Source of the DNA: Ancylobacter vacuolatus
GTDB taxonomy: Bacteria > Pseudomonadota > Alphaproteobacteria > Rhizobiales > Xanthobacteraceae
Length of the DNA stretch: 64,000 bases
Direction: 5' to 3'
NCBI RefSeq assembly: GCF_030813595.1
Contig: NZ_JAUSUH010000014.1
Coordinates: 1 to 64,000 of the forward strand
A model generated the notes under the pieces. It was not told the DNA's origin and did no database searches. It worked only from the letters and a program-made list of their open reading frames with translations. The stretch's first letter is position 1. The number at the start of each line of letters is the position of its first letter. This document shows, piece after piece, positions 18,026-26,870 of the stretch. The position numbers and the translations under genes are program-made.

Positions 18026-19717
18026 GTGACATCCAATTGCGCCCTCGATGTCGGCTGGGGCCGGCTGATCTTCGGCCAGACCTTCGACAATCTGCCCGAC
18101 CTGGTGGAGACGCTGCGCGAGGAGGGGCCCGACCGGCGCGACATCGCCGTCTATGTCCAGGAGCCGCATGTGCTGCTCTCGCACGCGCCGCAGGAGGTGT
18201 TTCTCGATCCCTCCCACACCTTCCGGCTCGACCTCGCCTCCTATCGCCCCTCCGGGCGGCCGTTCGCCGGCTTTGGGGTGCGTGCGCTGTCGAGCGGAGC
18301 GGATGCGGACGCCATCAACCGCATCTATGCCTCGCGCGGCATGGTGACGGTGCCGCTGGAGTTCTTCCAGTCGGCGCGCGCGCCCGATCCGCTCACCTAT
18401 CTGGTGGCCGAAGACGAGGCGACGGGCCGCATCATCGGCACGGTGACGGGCGTCGATCATGGCCTCGCCTTTGACGATCCCGAATTCGGCGCCTCCCTCT
18501 GGTGCCTTGCGGTCGATCCGCAGGCCCGCCAGCCCGGCATTGGCGAGGCGCTGGTGCGCCGCCTCGCCGAGCGCCTCAAAGAAAAGGGCGCGGCCTTTCT
18601 CGACCTCTCGGTCATGCACGACAATGCGCAGGCCATCGCCCTCTATGAGAAGCTTGGCTTCGAACGCGTCACCTATTTCACGGTGAAGCGCAAGAACCCG
18701 ATCAATGAGAAGCTGTTCGCCGGCCCCGAGCAAAGCGAGGGCTACAATCCCTACGCCCAGATCATCATCAACGAGGCCCGCCGCCGGGGCATATTGGTGG
18801 AGCCCATCGACCCCGCCGGCGGCTTCTTCCGGCTGGCCTTCGGCGCCCGCACGGTGCGCTGCCGCGAGAGCCTGTCGGAACTGACCTCGGCGGTGGCGAT
18901 GTCGATCTGCGACGACAAGAGCATCACCCGCCGCATCGTCGCCGAGGCGGGCGTGCGGGTGCCCGCCCAGCTCACCACCAGCGCGCCGATGGACGAGATC
19001 GCCGCCTTTCTCAAGCGGCATGGGCGACTGGTGGTGAAGCCGGCGCGCGGCGAGCAGGGGCAGGGCGTCAGCGTCGGGGTGGCCTCGCTGGACGAGCTCG
19101 ACACCGCCATCGCTGAGGCGCGCGCCTTCGCCAGCGAGGTGCTGGTGGAGGAATGCGTCGCGGGCGAGGATGTCCGTCTGGTGGTCATCAATTTCAAGGT
19201 GGTCGCCGCCGCCATCCGCCGTCCCGCGACCGTGGTCGGCGACGGGCGCAGCACCGTCCTTGAGCTCATCGAGGCGCAGAGCCGCCGCCGCGCCGCCGCC
19301 ACATCAGGTGAATCCCGCATTCCCATCGACGCCGAAACCGAGCGGACGGTGCGCGACGCCGGCATGGCGATGGACAGCGTGCTGCCCGCCGGCCGTGAGC
19401 TGAAGGTGCGGCGCACCGCCAATCTGCACACCGGGGGTACCATTCACGACATCACCGACATGGTGCATCCCACGCTGGTGGAGGCCGGGATCAAGGTGGC
19501 GCGGGCCATCGACATTCCCGTCGTCGGAGTCGATCTCATGGTGACGTCGCCCACCGGGCCGGACTACGCCTTTATCGAGGCCAATGAGCGCCCCGGCCTT
19601 GCCAATCACGAGCCGCAGCCTACCGCCGAGCGGTTCATCGACCTCTTGTTCCCCCTCGCCATCCCCGCCGGGGTACGCCAGGTGATGGATGCCCCGCAGG
19701 GGAGGGCGGAGGCATGA
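18026..19717 (+). CDS. ngg: N-acetylglutaminylglutamine synthetase (GNAT + ATP-grasp fusion)
   Basis: About 563 residues from the GTG at 18026, which follows GGGAGGAG; an ATG at 17999 overlapping the end of asnO would add nine residues. N-terminal GNAT acetyltransferase (about residues 90-205, with the acetyl-CoA motif LAVDPQARQPGIGEALVRRL) is followed by an ATP-grasp ligase (about 260-560, with VVKPARGEQGQGVSVGV and FIEANERPGLANHE). It acetylates and ligates glutamine units to make N-acetylglutaminylglutamine, the substrate of the preceding amidotransferase. It overlaps the next gene by an ATGA. Confidence 0.9.
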   Translation: MTSNCALDVGWGRLIFGQTFDNLPDLVETLREEGPDRRDIAVYVQEPHVLLSHAPQEVFLDPSHTFRLDLASYRPSGRPFAGFGVRALSSGADADAINRIYASRGMVTVPLEFFQSARAPDPLTYLVAEDEATGRIIGTVTGVDHGLAFDDPEFGASLWCLAVDPQARQPGIGEALVRRLAERLKEKGAAFLDLSVMHDNAQAIALYEKLGFERVTYFTVKRKNPINEKLFAGPEQSEGYNPYAQIIINEARRRGILVEPIDPAGGFFRLAFGARTVRCRESLSELTSAVAMSICDDKSITRRIVAEAGVRVPAQLTTSAPMDEIAAFLKRHGRLVVKPARGEQGQGVSVGVASLDELDTAIAEARAFASEVLVEECVAGEDVRLVVINFKVVAAAIRRPATVVGDGRSTVLELIEAQSRRRAAATSGESRIPIDAETERTVRDAGMAMDSVLPAGRELKVRRTANLHTGGTIHDITDMVHPTLVEAGIKVARAIDIPVVGVDLMVTSPTGPDYAFIEANERPGLANHEPQPTAERFIDLLFPLAIPAGVRQVMDAPQGRAEA

Positions 19718-20877
19718 GCCGGCTGACCATCGATGCCGACTACCTCGCCAAGGTGCTGCGCCGGCTGCTCGCCATCCCGAGCCCCACCGGCTACACCGAC
19801 ACCATCGTCCGCTTCGTCGCCAAGGAACTCGCCCATTTCGATTTGAAGGTGGAGCTGACGCGGCGCGGCGCTATCCGCGCCATCCGCCCCGGCGGCACGC
19901 ATCTGGGCGCGCGCGCATTGGTCGCCCATGTCGACACGCTCGGCGCCCAGGTGAAGATGCTGAAGGAGAACGGGCGGCTGTCGCTGGCGCCTATCGGCAC
20001 CTGGTCGGCGCGCTTCGCGGAAGGGGCGCGCGGCACCGTCTTCACCGAGAAGGGCGGCTATAGCGGCACCATCCTGCCGATGAAGGCTTCGGGCCACACC
20101 TTCAACGAGGAGGTGGACCGGCACCCGATCGGCTGGGACCATGTGGAGATGCGGGTCGACGCGCGCGCCCGCAATGCCGCCGACCTCGCCCATCTCGGCT
20201 TCGAGGTCGGCGACATCATCGCCATCGATCCGCAGCCGGAATTCCTCGACAACGGCTTCATCGTCTCGCGCCACCTCGACGACAAGGCCGGCGTCGCGGT
20301 GATGCTGGCGGCGATCAAGGCGCTGCACGAGGCCAAGGCCGAAACGCCGGTGGACATTCACTGGCTGTTCTCGATCGCCGAGGAGGTTGGGGTCGGCGCC
20401 TCCGCCGTGCTCACCGCCGATGTCGCCTCGCTGGTCGTGATCGACAACGGCACCACCGCGCCGGGGCAGAATTCCGACGAATTCGGCGTCACCCTCTCCA
20501 TGGCCGACCAGAGCGGGCCGTTCGACTACCACCTCACCCGCAAGCTGGCCGAGCTGTGCCGCGCCAACGACATACGCTGCCAGAAGGACGTGTTCCGCTT
20601 CTACCGCTCGGATTCGGCCAGCGCTGTGGTTGCCGGGGCGGATGTCCGCACGGCGCTGATCACCTTCGGCGTCGATGCCTCGCACGGCTATGAGCGCATC
20701 CATATGCACGCGCTGCGCTCGCTGGCCGAGCTGGTGACGGCCTATGTCGTCAGCCCGGTCGAGATTACCCGCGATTTCCAGCAGACAGCCGACCTCAAGG
20801 GCTTCACCCGCCAGCCGACGCGCGAGGCGGTGCAGCATCTGTCGTCCGACGTCGACAGCGAGGAGCTGGAGGAATAG
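19714..20877 (+). CDS. NAGGN-system M42-family peptidase
   Basis: 387 residues. M42 (glutamyl aminopeptidase/endoglucanase M) fold with metal-site landmarks VAHVDTLGA, SRHLDDKAG, SIAEEVGVGAS and SHGYERIHMHAL. It overlaps ngg by four bases. In organisms that make NAGGN this third gene is always next to the other two. Its job is thought to be hydrolysis or recycling of the dipeptide, but I know of no firm biochemical proof. Confidence 0.9.
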   Translation: MSRLTIDADYLAKVLRRLLAIPSPTGYTDTIVRFVAKELAHFDLKVELTRRGAIRAIRPGGTHLGARALVAHVDTLGAQVKMLKENGRLSLAPIGTWSARFAEGARGTVFTEKGGYSGTILPMKASGHTFNEEVDRHPIGWDHVEMRVDARARNAADLAHLGFEVGDIIAIDPQPEFLDNGFIVSRHLDDKAGVAVMLAAIKALHEAKAETPVDIHWLFSIAEEVGVGASAVLTADVASLVVIDNGTTAPGQNSDEFGVTLSMADQSGPFDYHLTRKLAELCRANDIRCQKDVFRFYRSDSASAVVAGADVRTALITFGVDASHGYERIHMHALRSLAELVTAYVVSPVEITRDFQQTADLKGFTRQPTREAVQHLSSDVDSEELEE

Positions 20878-20901
20878 GCGGCCTCCCGGCCAAAAGGCGG
20901 T

Positions 20902-20963
20902 CCCCCGGGCGCCCCCACCCTGGCAACCCGGGGCCTTCGCGGCGTCACCGCACCTTTCGGTGC
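20902..20963. terminator. Two hairpins between converging genes
   Basis: CCCCGGG (20903-20909) pairs with CCCGGGG (20927-20933), and GCACC (20950-20954) pairs with GGTGC (20959-20963) over a TTTC loop. They lie between the stop of the M42 peptidase gene and the leftward autotransporter stop. No long T-run; likely a bidirectional transcription end. Confidence 0.35.
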
Positions 20964-21042
20964 CGATCTTCCACGAAGAGCCGGCGGAACCCGCATTCCG
21001 CCGGGATCTTGTGAGGCGAACCTTCAGAAGCTCGGCAAAGCC

Positions 21043-24000
21043 TCAGAAGCCCAGCTTGAAGGTCGCGTTGAAGCCGTTCTCGCTGACGCCGTCGCCGAAC
21101 TGGCCGTTATAAGCGACGCCGAGCGTGGCCCCGGCACCCACCTGCACGTCGAGCCCCGCCTCCAGCACGGCCGCATCCTGCGCGATCGCGACCCCCGTGG
21201 TGTCGAACGCCGCCGAGCCGAGGAAAGCCTGGCGCGCCACCGGGGTGATGTCGCCGAAGGCGTGCCGCCAGCCGGCCGCGCCGCGCAAGGTCGTGGCGAA
21301 GGCGCCGAGCAGCACCTCTTTCTCCGCCCTCAGGCCGAGCGTGGTGAAGCTGGTTTCCATGTCGGTGCCGCTGGAGGAGAGCGCCGCCGCGCCGCCCCAT
21401 TCGCCATAGCCGTCGGTGTCGAGGCTGACATAGGAAAGGTTGGCGAAGGGCTCGAAGGCGGCGAACGCCGTGTCCAGCCGGTAGCCGAGCTCGCCAAAGG
21501 CCTGGAACAGGCCGGCGTGATAGTCGGCGCTCAGGTTGTCGGCGAAGCCGGAAAAGGCGACCGAGCGGGAGGTCGACACATCCTGCCACGTATAGGCAAG
21601 CCCGGCGCGCAGGGCGAGCGCGCCCCACTGGTTGCCGCCATAGGCGCCGATATGCCAGTTGTCGCTGTCACCCGAGGAGCCCTGTCCGTCGAAGGAGGTG
21701 GAGCTGTAGCCGCCGGCCACGCCGAGGCGCCAGCCGCCATCGAGCGCCCCGTCGCCGCCCATCAGGAAGCCGCCCGTCGCGCCATTGAGCCCGGCGGCAT
21801 TGGCGGTGCCGTCGAAAGTGGTCCAGGAGCCGAATCCGGTGGCCCACAGCGCCCGCTCGGGCGTGGTCGCCGCCGACGGTGCCGCCTTGGTGGCGAGGCC
21901 GTCGTCGATGGCCCGTCCGGCGGCGCTGGTGCCTTGAGCCGGGGCATAGCTCAGCACCGGCGCGGCGGAGGCGCCCACCGCTCCCTGCGCGGCGCGCATC
22001 CGGTCGATCAGCGCGTTGCGGATCAGGCCGCTCTGCTGGATGAACAGGCTCTGCGACGAGGCATGCACCTCGCCCGAGAGCTGGTCGAAGGCGCCGCGCG
22101 CCTGGGCGTCCGTTGCGAGGAACAGCAGCGCATTGCGCAGGCCGCGCGTCGGCCCCGTGGCCGGCAGCGTGTCGAGCGCGGTGGCGGTGGTCCGCTGGTT
22201 GCGCGTTGACGCCGCTGCGGTGAAGGCGCGCGCCTGGTCGAAGCGCACAAAGATGTCGTTGCCGGTATTGGTGGAGGTGAGGCCGACAAAGGCGGAAACC
22301 GCAACCTCGCCATCGACATTGCCGAAATTGCCCTCGACCCCGCCAGTGGCGGTGAGCACGTGATAATCGGTGCCAAAGGCGATACCGTCTTCCGCCCGCA
22401 GGCGGATGCCGGCACCGGAATCAATCGTGGCCGCGCCCCCGGCCGAGATCAGGTCCGCATTGCCGGCGAGGTCGACATCGATGAGGTAGGTCGCGCCCGT
22501 CGCGAAGGAGATATCGCCGCTGAAGCTGGCCACGTCACCGGCGCCGCCATCGGCAAGGCTGAAGACACGATGGTTGACGAAGCTTTCGAGATTGTTGAAC
22601 TGGGTCGTCTCGGCGGTCTCGGCAAAGGACGCCGCGTAAAGGGTCCCGCTATTGGTGAGCAGGTCCTGGCCCGCACCGAAATCGTTGATCCCGGTCACCG
22701 CCCAGACCCGCGAATTCTCGAACGTATCGTCTGACTTGGTGAGTTCGACCCGACCGATCAGGATGCCGTCATTGGCGATGGCGATCCGGCCTCCGGTGGC
22801 CTTCACCACCCGGTCGGCCGAGGCCACCGCGATCTGCTCGCGGGTGATGTCCTCGTCGAGCACATCGAGCGCCTGGCTGATGATGACGCCGCCGGCTTCG
22901 TTGGTGAGCGTCGCGCCGCCCGTGTTGTCGATCGCCGAATAGGCCCCGCTGTCGATGATAATGCCGCCGGTGATGAAGCCCAGATGCTCGACGTCGTCGA
23001 CATCCTTCCCCGGGCCGTTGGTGATCGACACGCTGGCGCCATCGGCATAGATGCCGCCATTGCCCGAGGCGATGAGGCCGCCGCGGTTCTCGATGCGGGT
23101 GTCGCCCTCGACGAGATAGGCGAGCACCGCATAGTCGTCCTTGCTGGTGATCTGTCCGCCGGCGCCATTGTGAAGGTCGACATCGCCGCCGATGGTGACG
23201 AAGGAGACGCCGCTATAGGTGCCACCCGCGAGGAAACCGCTGCCATTGGTGACGCTTGCATTGCCGGCCAAGGAATAGATGTCGATCCCGTAGCTCGATC
23301 CCGACATGGTCCCGCTGCCATTCAGCACGGTGACATCGCCGCCGATACCCCAGGCGCCGAAGCCGGTGGCGCCGGTCATCGAGCTGGCATCATTCGAGAT
23401 CCAGACATTACCGGAAATGTCGTTGGCAAAGACGCCGCTGTTGCTCCGCCCGGTGCCGACGATGTTGCTGCCGTTCTCGTTGATGAGCGTCAGGCTGTCG
23501 GCGCCCCAGACATTGACGCCGGCCGAATTGCCGGTGATCGCGTGGTCGGCTCCACCGGAATTGGTGAGTTTCACCGTTCCGACGTCGTTGAAGACCACCC
23601 CGGAGGAGTAGCGGCCGGTCCCGCTCACCGAGCCGGCGACGGTGATGTCGATCTCCGACGCCACGATCTCGAGCGCGTTGTCCTTGGTCGAAAGGTTGCC
23701 GACCGTGCCGGAAACCTTGCCGTCAGTGGTCTTGAGATAGACGCTGTCGCCGTAATTATTGGTGATCGTCCCGGCCGTCTGGTCGATCGCGATGTTGCCG
23801 CCGGCCGAGAGGGTGATGTCGATCCCGTCGGCCACATCGGCCGAGACGTTCACCGTGCGGTCCGTGCGCCCGCTGGTGACTGTTTCCTCATAGCCATTGG
23901 GCGAGGCGGTGGCGCAGGTGACGACCGTGCCGTCGCGCACGCAGTCTGCCTGCGCCTGCGTGGTGAGGCCGGAGAAGGCGGCGACAATCACGCCGCCGAC

Positions 24001-24054
24001 AACGAGTCTCCCGGCGCCGCGTGTGCGGCTTACCCGGCGTTCACATTTCCCCAT
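21043..24054 (-). CDS. Autotransporter (type Va) with beta-helical passenger
   Basis: 1003 residues. Signal peptide with a basic start (MGKCERRVSRTRGAGR) and hydrophobic core ending near residue 36 (QAQA). The passenger (about 37-700) is Gly/Asn/Ser/Thr-rich with repeated short strands such as ITNGSGxxxG and NxGGxxxSGNGGIYADGAS, as in a beta-helix. The last 270 residues are an autotransporter beta-domain (from about ALWATGFGSWTTFDG) ending in FKLGF with the terminal aromatic needed for outer-membrane insertion. No protease or lipase active site or RGD motif was seen, so the function (adhesion, aggregation) is open. A candidate response-regulator site lies upstream. Confidence 0.88.
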   Translation of the reverse strand: MGKCERRVSRTRGAGRLVVGGVIVAAFSGLTTQAQADCVRDGTVVTCATASPNGYEETVTSGRTDRTVNVSADVADGIDITLSAGGNIAIDQTAGTITNNYGDSVYLKTTDGKVSGTVGNLSTKDNALEIVASEIDITVAGSVSGTGRYSSGVVFNDVGTVKLTNSGGADHAITGNSAGVNVWGADSLTLINENGSNIVGTGRSNSGVFANDISGNVWISNDASSMTGATGFGAWGIGGDVTVLNGSGTMSGSSYGIDIYSLAGNASVTNGSGFLAGGTYSGVSFVTIGGDVDLHNGAGGQITSKDDYAVLAYLVEGDTRIENRGGLIASGNGGIYADGASVSITNGPGKDVDDVEHLGFITGGIIIDSGAYSAIDNTGGATLTNEAGGVIISQALDVLDEDITREQIAVASADRVVKATGGRIAIANDGILIGRVELTKSDDTFENSRVWAVTGINDFGAGQDLLTNSGTLYAASFAETAETTQFNNLESFVNHRVFSLADGGAGDVASFSGDISFATGATYLIDVDLAGNADLISAGGAATIDSGAGIRLRAEDGIAFGTDYHVLTATGGVEGNFGNVDGEVAVSAFVGLTSTNTGNDIFVRFDQARAFTAAASTRNQRTTATALDTLPATGPTRGLRNALLFLATDAQARGAFDQLSGEVHASSQSLFIQQSGLIRNALIDRMRAAQGAVGASAAPVLSYAPAQGTSAAGRAIDDGLATKAAPSAATTPERALWATGFGSWTTFDGTANAAGLNGATGGFLMGGDGALDGGWRLGVAGGYSSTSFDGQGSSGDSDNWHIGAYGGNQWGALALRAGLAYTWQDVSTSRSVAFSGFADNLSADYHAGLFQAFGELGYRLDTAFAAFEPFANLSYVSLDTDGYGEWGGAAALSSSGTDMETSFTTLGLRAEKEVLLGAFATTLRGAAGWRHAFGDITPVARQAFLGSAAFDTTGVAIAQDAAVLEAGLDVQVGAGATLGVAYNGQFGDGVSENGFNATFKLGF

Positions 24055-24133
24055 GACCCTGCGATTCCCCGCCCCAGGCCCCCGTGCCCGGCTGTCCCAT
24101 GGTGGAAGCCTAGCGAAGCCGAAAACGAGATGA

Positions 24134-24156
24134 TTACCAAAGCTTACCGGAGGTAA
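24134..24156. promoter_or_regulatory. Repeated TTACC half-sites upstream of the autotransporter
   Basis: TTACC occurs at 24134-24138 and again at 24144-24148 (10 bases apart), and the second copy forms an inverted repeat with GGTAA at 24152-24156. They lie 80-102 bases before the autotransporter ATG and just after the stop of a response-regulator gene. One-turn direct repeats are typical of OmpR/PhoB-type binding. Confidence 0.35.
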
Positions 24157-24186
24157 CGGGTGGTTCTTGGCGCTACTGTGCGCCGC

Positions 24187-24867
24187 TCATGTGAGGATGA
24201 TCGGCTCGCAGAACTGGTAGCCCCAGTTGCGAATCGAGCGGAGGGGATGCGCGCCGGCGCCGCACTGGCGCACCTTGGCGGACAGGCGGGACATGGTGAC
24301 ATTGAGCGCGTTGCGATTGGGCGCGCGGTCGCCCTGTTCGAGCACCACGATGATCTGCCAGGTTTCCAGCCGGTGGTCCTGCGCCCGGGCGAAGGCCGCG
24401 AGCAGAGCCGCCTCTGGGGCGGAGAGGGCGGTAAGGCCCCGCGGCCCTGCCAGAGTGAGCCGCACCGTATCGAGCACCAATCCCGTTGGCGCCGCCACGG
24501 CCGGGCGCAGCCGCCGCGACAGGGCGAGAATGGCGGCGGCAAGCTCGTCGAGCGAGACCGGCTTTGCCAGATAGATGTCGGCGCCGCTCTGATAACCGAT
24601 CCGCTTGTCGTCGGTGCGGGTGCGGGCGGTCATCATGATGATGCCGATTTCGGGATTGGTGACGCGCAGCCTTCTTGTGAGGCTCAGCCCGTCCTCGCCG
24701 GGAAGATTGAGGTCGAGGACGACGAGGTCGATGCGCAGCGCCTGCCCCTGCTCGGCGAGCGCCTCGGCGCAGTCGAAGCCGACCACATGGTGGCCTTCAC
24801 CGCTCAAGGCGTTGACGATAGCGGCCCTGAGATCGTCATTGTCTTCGACGACGGCAATGCTGAGCAT
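24187..24867 (-). CDS. OmpR/PhoB-like response regulator
   Basis: 226 residues. Receiver domain (1-120) with acidic pocket EDND (8-11), phospho-acceptor Asp52 in LVVLDLNLPGEDG, Thr in MMTARTR and Lys in YLAKPVS. A winged-helix trans_reg_C-like domain follows (about 135-224), with the recognition part NALNVTMSRLSAKVRQ and the wing IRNWGYQF. The start overlaps the sensor kinase gene by 64 bases, so the two are translationally coupled. The target is not known; the next gene in the same direction is the autotransporter. Confidence 0.9.
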   Translation of the reverse strand: MLSIAVVEDNDDLRAAIVNALSGEGHHVVGFDCAEALAEQGQALRIDLVVLDLNLPGEDGLSLTRRLRVTNPEIGIIMMTARTRTDDKRIGYQSGADIYLAKPVSLDELAAAILALSRRLRPAVAAPTGLVLDTVRLTLAGPRGLTALSAPEAALLAAFARAQDHRLETWQIIVVLEQGDRAPNRNALNVTMSRLSAKVRQCGAGAHPLRSIRNWGYQFCEPIILT

Positions 24868-26798
24868 GGCAACCAGACGCTGAAGCGCGCTCTTCCCTCG
24901 ATGAATTCATATGCAAGCGAACCATCGAGGAGGTCTACGATTCCGTGGACAATGTAAAGCCCCAGCCCTGAGCCGCTCTTGGTGCGGGCATGCGGCCCCC
25001 GGTAGAATTTCTCGAACAGGTGCGCCGGGTCGGGTGCGCCGGTGCGCCCGCAGGCATTCTCGACGGTGATCCGCACGCCGGGGCCGGCGTCGCCGGTTGC
25101 CGCGGCCGCCGCCACCGCGACGGTCGAGTCCTCCGGCGAGTATTTCAGCGCGTTGTCGATCAGGTTGTGCAGGACCGTGGCGATGAGCTGTCGGTCGGAG
25201 ATGAGCGGGGGCAGCGCCTCGGCGCACAGCACGATGCGGGCGGATTCGGTGCTTGCCGACACCGCCGCGCGCAGCAGGGCGGCAAGGTCCACCGGCGCGC
25301 GGGCGACGTCGAGGCCGTTCTGCTCCATGCGGTCGGCGAAGCTGCAGCGGTCGATGATGCCTTCCATGTTGCCGAACGCGACCTCGATCAGCCGGCGCGG
25401 CTCGCCCTCGACTTTCGCCGTGCCGACGGCGAGGCGGATGACGGCGAGCGGCGTGCGCAGCTCATGGGTCAGCATCGCCATGAAGCGGTTCTGCATCTCG
25501 AACTGCGCCCGTTGCAGTTCCAGCTGGCCGCGCGTCAGGTCGAGCGCCAGCTGCGCCTCGATGCCGCGCAGCCGCGCCTCGCGCGAGCGCAGCGCCAGCA
25601 GCACGAACATCGGCAGGTCGGACAGCAGGCCGTGGATGATGTTGGCGTCGAGATTCCACGCCGAGGCCGGCAGGACGCCGAGGATGGGCAGCATGGTCAG
25701 AAGCAGCGACACCGCCTGGATGACATAGAAAATGCGCAGCGTCCGCCGGCCAGGCGCGGCTTCGCGCCGTGTGCCGAACGCCATCAGCGGCAGCAGCGGC
25801 ACGATGAGCGCCACCACCAGCGCATTCACCGTCAGCGCCGTCTGGGTCGCACCGGAAGCCAGCAGACCGAGAGCGACAATCTGCGCCAGCAGCAGCGCGT
25901 CGAGCCCCCATCGCGCCACTGGGATGAGGTCGAACTGGCGCAGCAGCAGGCGGTTGGTCAGCAGTGAGAACAGCGGCGTGGCAATGACCACGACGCTGGT
26001 CAGCTTGTCGACGAAACCCACCGGCGCATCGGGAAAGATCAGGGCGCCATAGCCCATGATCAGGACGTTGTAGCTGATGAAGAAAAGCTGATTGATCGCG
26101 AAGCAGCCCACCACGATGTCGTGGTTGAGCGCGAAATCGCTGGCGGTCCAGAACAGGATGAACAGCAGCAGCGCCAGAATGAAGATCTGGCTGACATGGA
26201 TGTGCAGGTCGCGCAGCGCCGCCACCTGCGGCAACAGCGCCTCGGCATGCATCAACGAGGTGCTGGTGGTGGAGAGGCGGAGATAATAGGTGGTTTCCGG
26301 CCCGCTCGGCCAGATGGTGAAACCGAGCGTGACCGAAGGCATTTCGCGTTCGAGAAACGGCGTGCGGTCGCCGGTGACATATTCGCGCCAGACGCCGGGC
26401 CGGCCGGGCACCGGCTCGAACAGGGAGACGCGGTCGAGATAGGTCGGGCGGATGCGCAGCACCAGCGGCCCCCCGTCGGCGGGGCCGACCGTCAGCCGCA
26501 GCCATGTGGCCGAGGGGGTGTAGCCCCGTGCCAGAATCGGGGACACCGGGGCAAAGTCGGCGCCGACCACGTTGTCGATGGTCAGCGTGCCGTCGCGGTC
26601 CTCCAGCATGGCGCGGGCGAGCACATGGTCCTGCGAGGAGACACCCGCCGTCCAGGCGATGGCGCCGCCGCCTCCCACCAGCAGCAGAAGAACGAAGAAA
26701 CGGGCGATTGCGGACAAGTTTCGGCTGCGGCCGCCCGCACTCGGCGGCAGGGGGTGCGTTTCCTCCGCTGCCGTATCGTCCGCCGCGTCCTCGCGCAT
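24804..26798 (-). CDS. Sensor histidine kinase with 7TMR-DISM input domain
   Basis: 664 residues. One N-terminal membrane helix (about 30-50), an extracytoplasmic 7TMR-DISMED2-like sensor (about 55-195), seven membrane helices (about 205-400), a coiled-coil linker (LDLTRGQLELQRAQFEMQ), then HisKA with the phospho-His in AMLTHELRTPLAVI (about residue 440) and a HATPase with N box NLIDNALKYSP and G box SGSGLGLYIVHG. The extracellular domain type is associated with carbohydrate or small-ligand sensing. The C-terminal 20 residues are encoded within the overlapping start of the response regulator gene. Confidence 0.9.
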   Translation of the reverse strand: MREDAADDTAAEETHPLPPSAGGRSRNLSAIARFFVLLLLVGGGGAIAWTAGVSSQDHVLARAMLEDRDGTLTIDNVVGADFAPVSPILARGYTPSATWLRLTVGPADGGPLVLRIRPTYLDRVSLFEPVPGRPGVWREYVTGDRTPFLEREMPSVTLGFTIWPSGPETTYYLRLSTTSTSLMHAEALLPQVAALRDLHIHVSQIFILALLLFILFWTASDFALNHDIVVGCFAINQLFFISYNVLIMGYGALIFPDAPVGFVDKLTSVVVIATPLFSLLTNRLLLRQFDLIPVARWGLDALLLAQIVALGLLASGATQTALTVNALVVALIVPLLPLMAFGTRREAAPGRRTLRIFYVIQAVSLLLTMLPILGVLPASAWNLDANIIHGLLSDLPMFVLLALRSREARLRGIEAQLALDLTRGQLELQRAQFEMQNRFMAMLTHELRTPLAVIRLAVGTAKVEGEPRRLIEVAFGNMEGIIDRCSFADRMEQNGLDVARAPVDLAALLRAAVSASTESARIVLCAEALPPLISDRQLIATVLHNLIDNALKYSPEDSTVAVAAAAATGDAGPGVRITVENACGRTGAPDPAHLFEKFYRGPHARTKSGSGLGLYIVHGIVDLLDGSLAYEFIEGRARFSVWLPCSALPSSKTMTISGPLSSTP

Positions 26799-26870
26799 GC
26801 CTGCCCGCCCGTCATCGGCCCGGCCTCAGTGCCGCGCCCGCCACTGATAGACCAAGCGCTCGCTCGCTTG

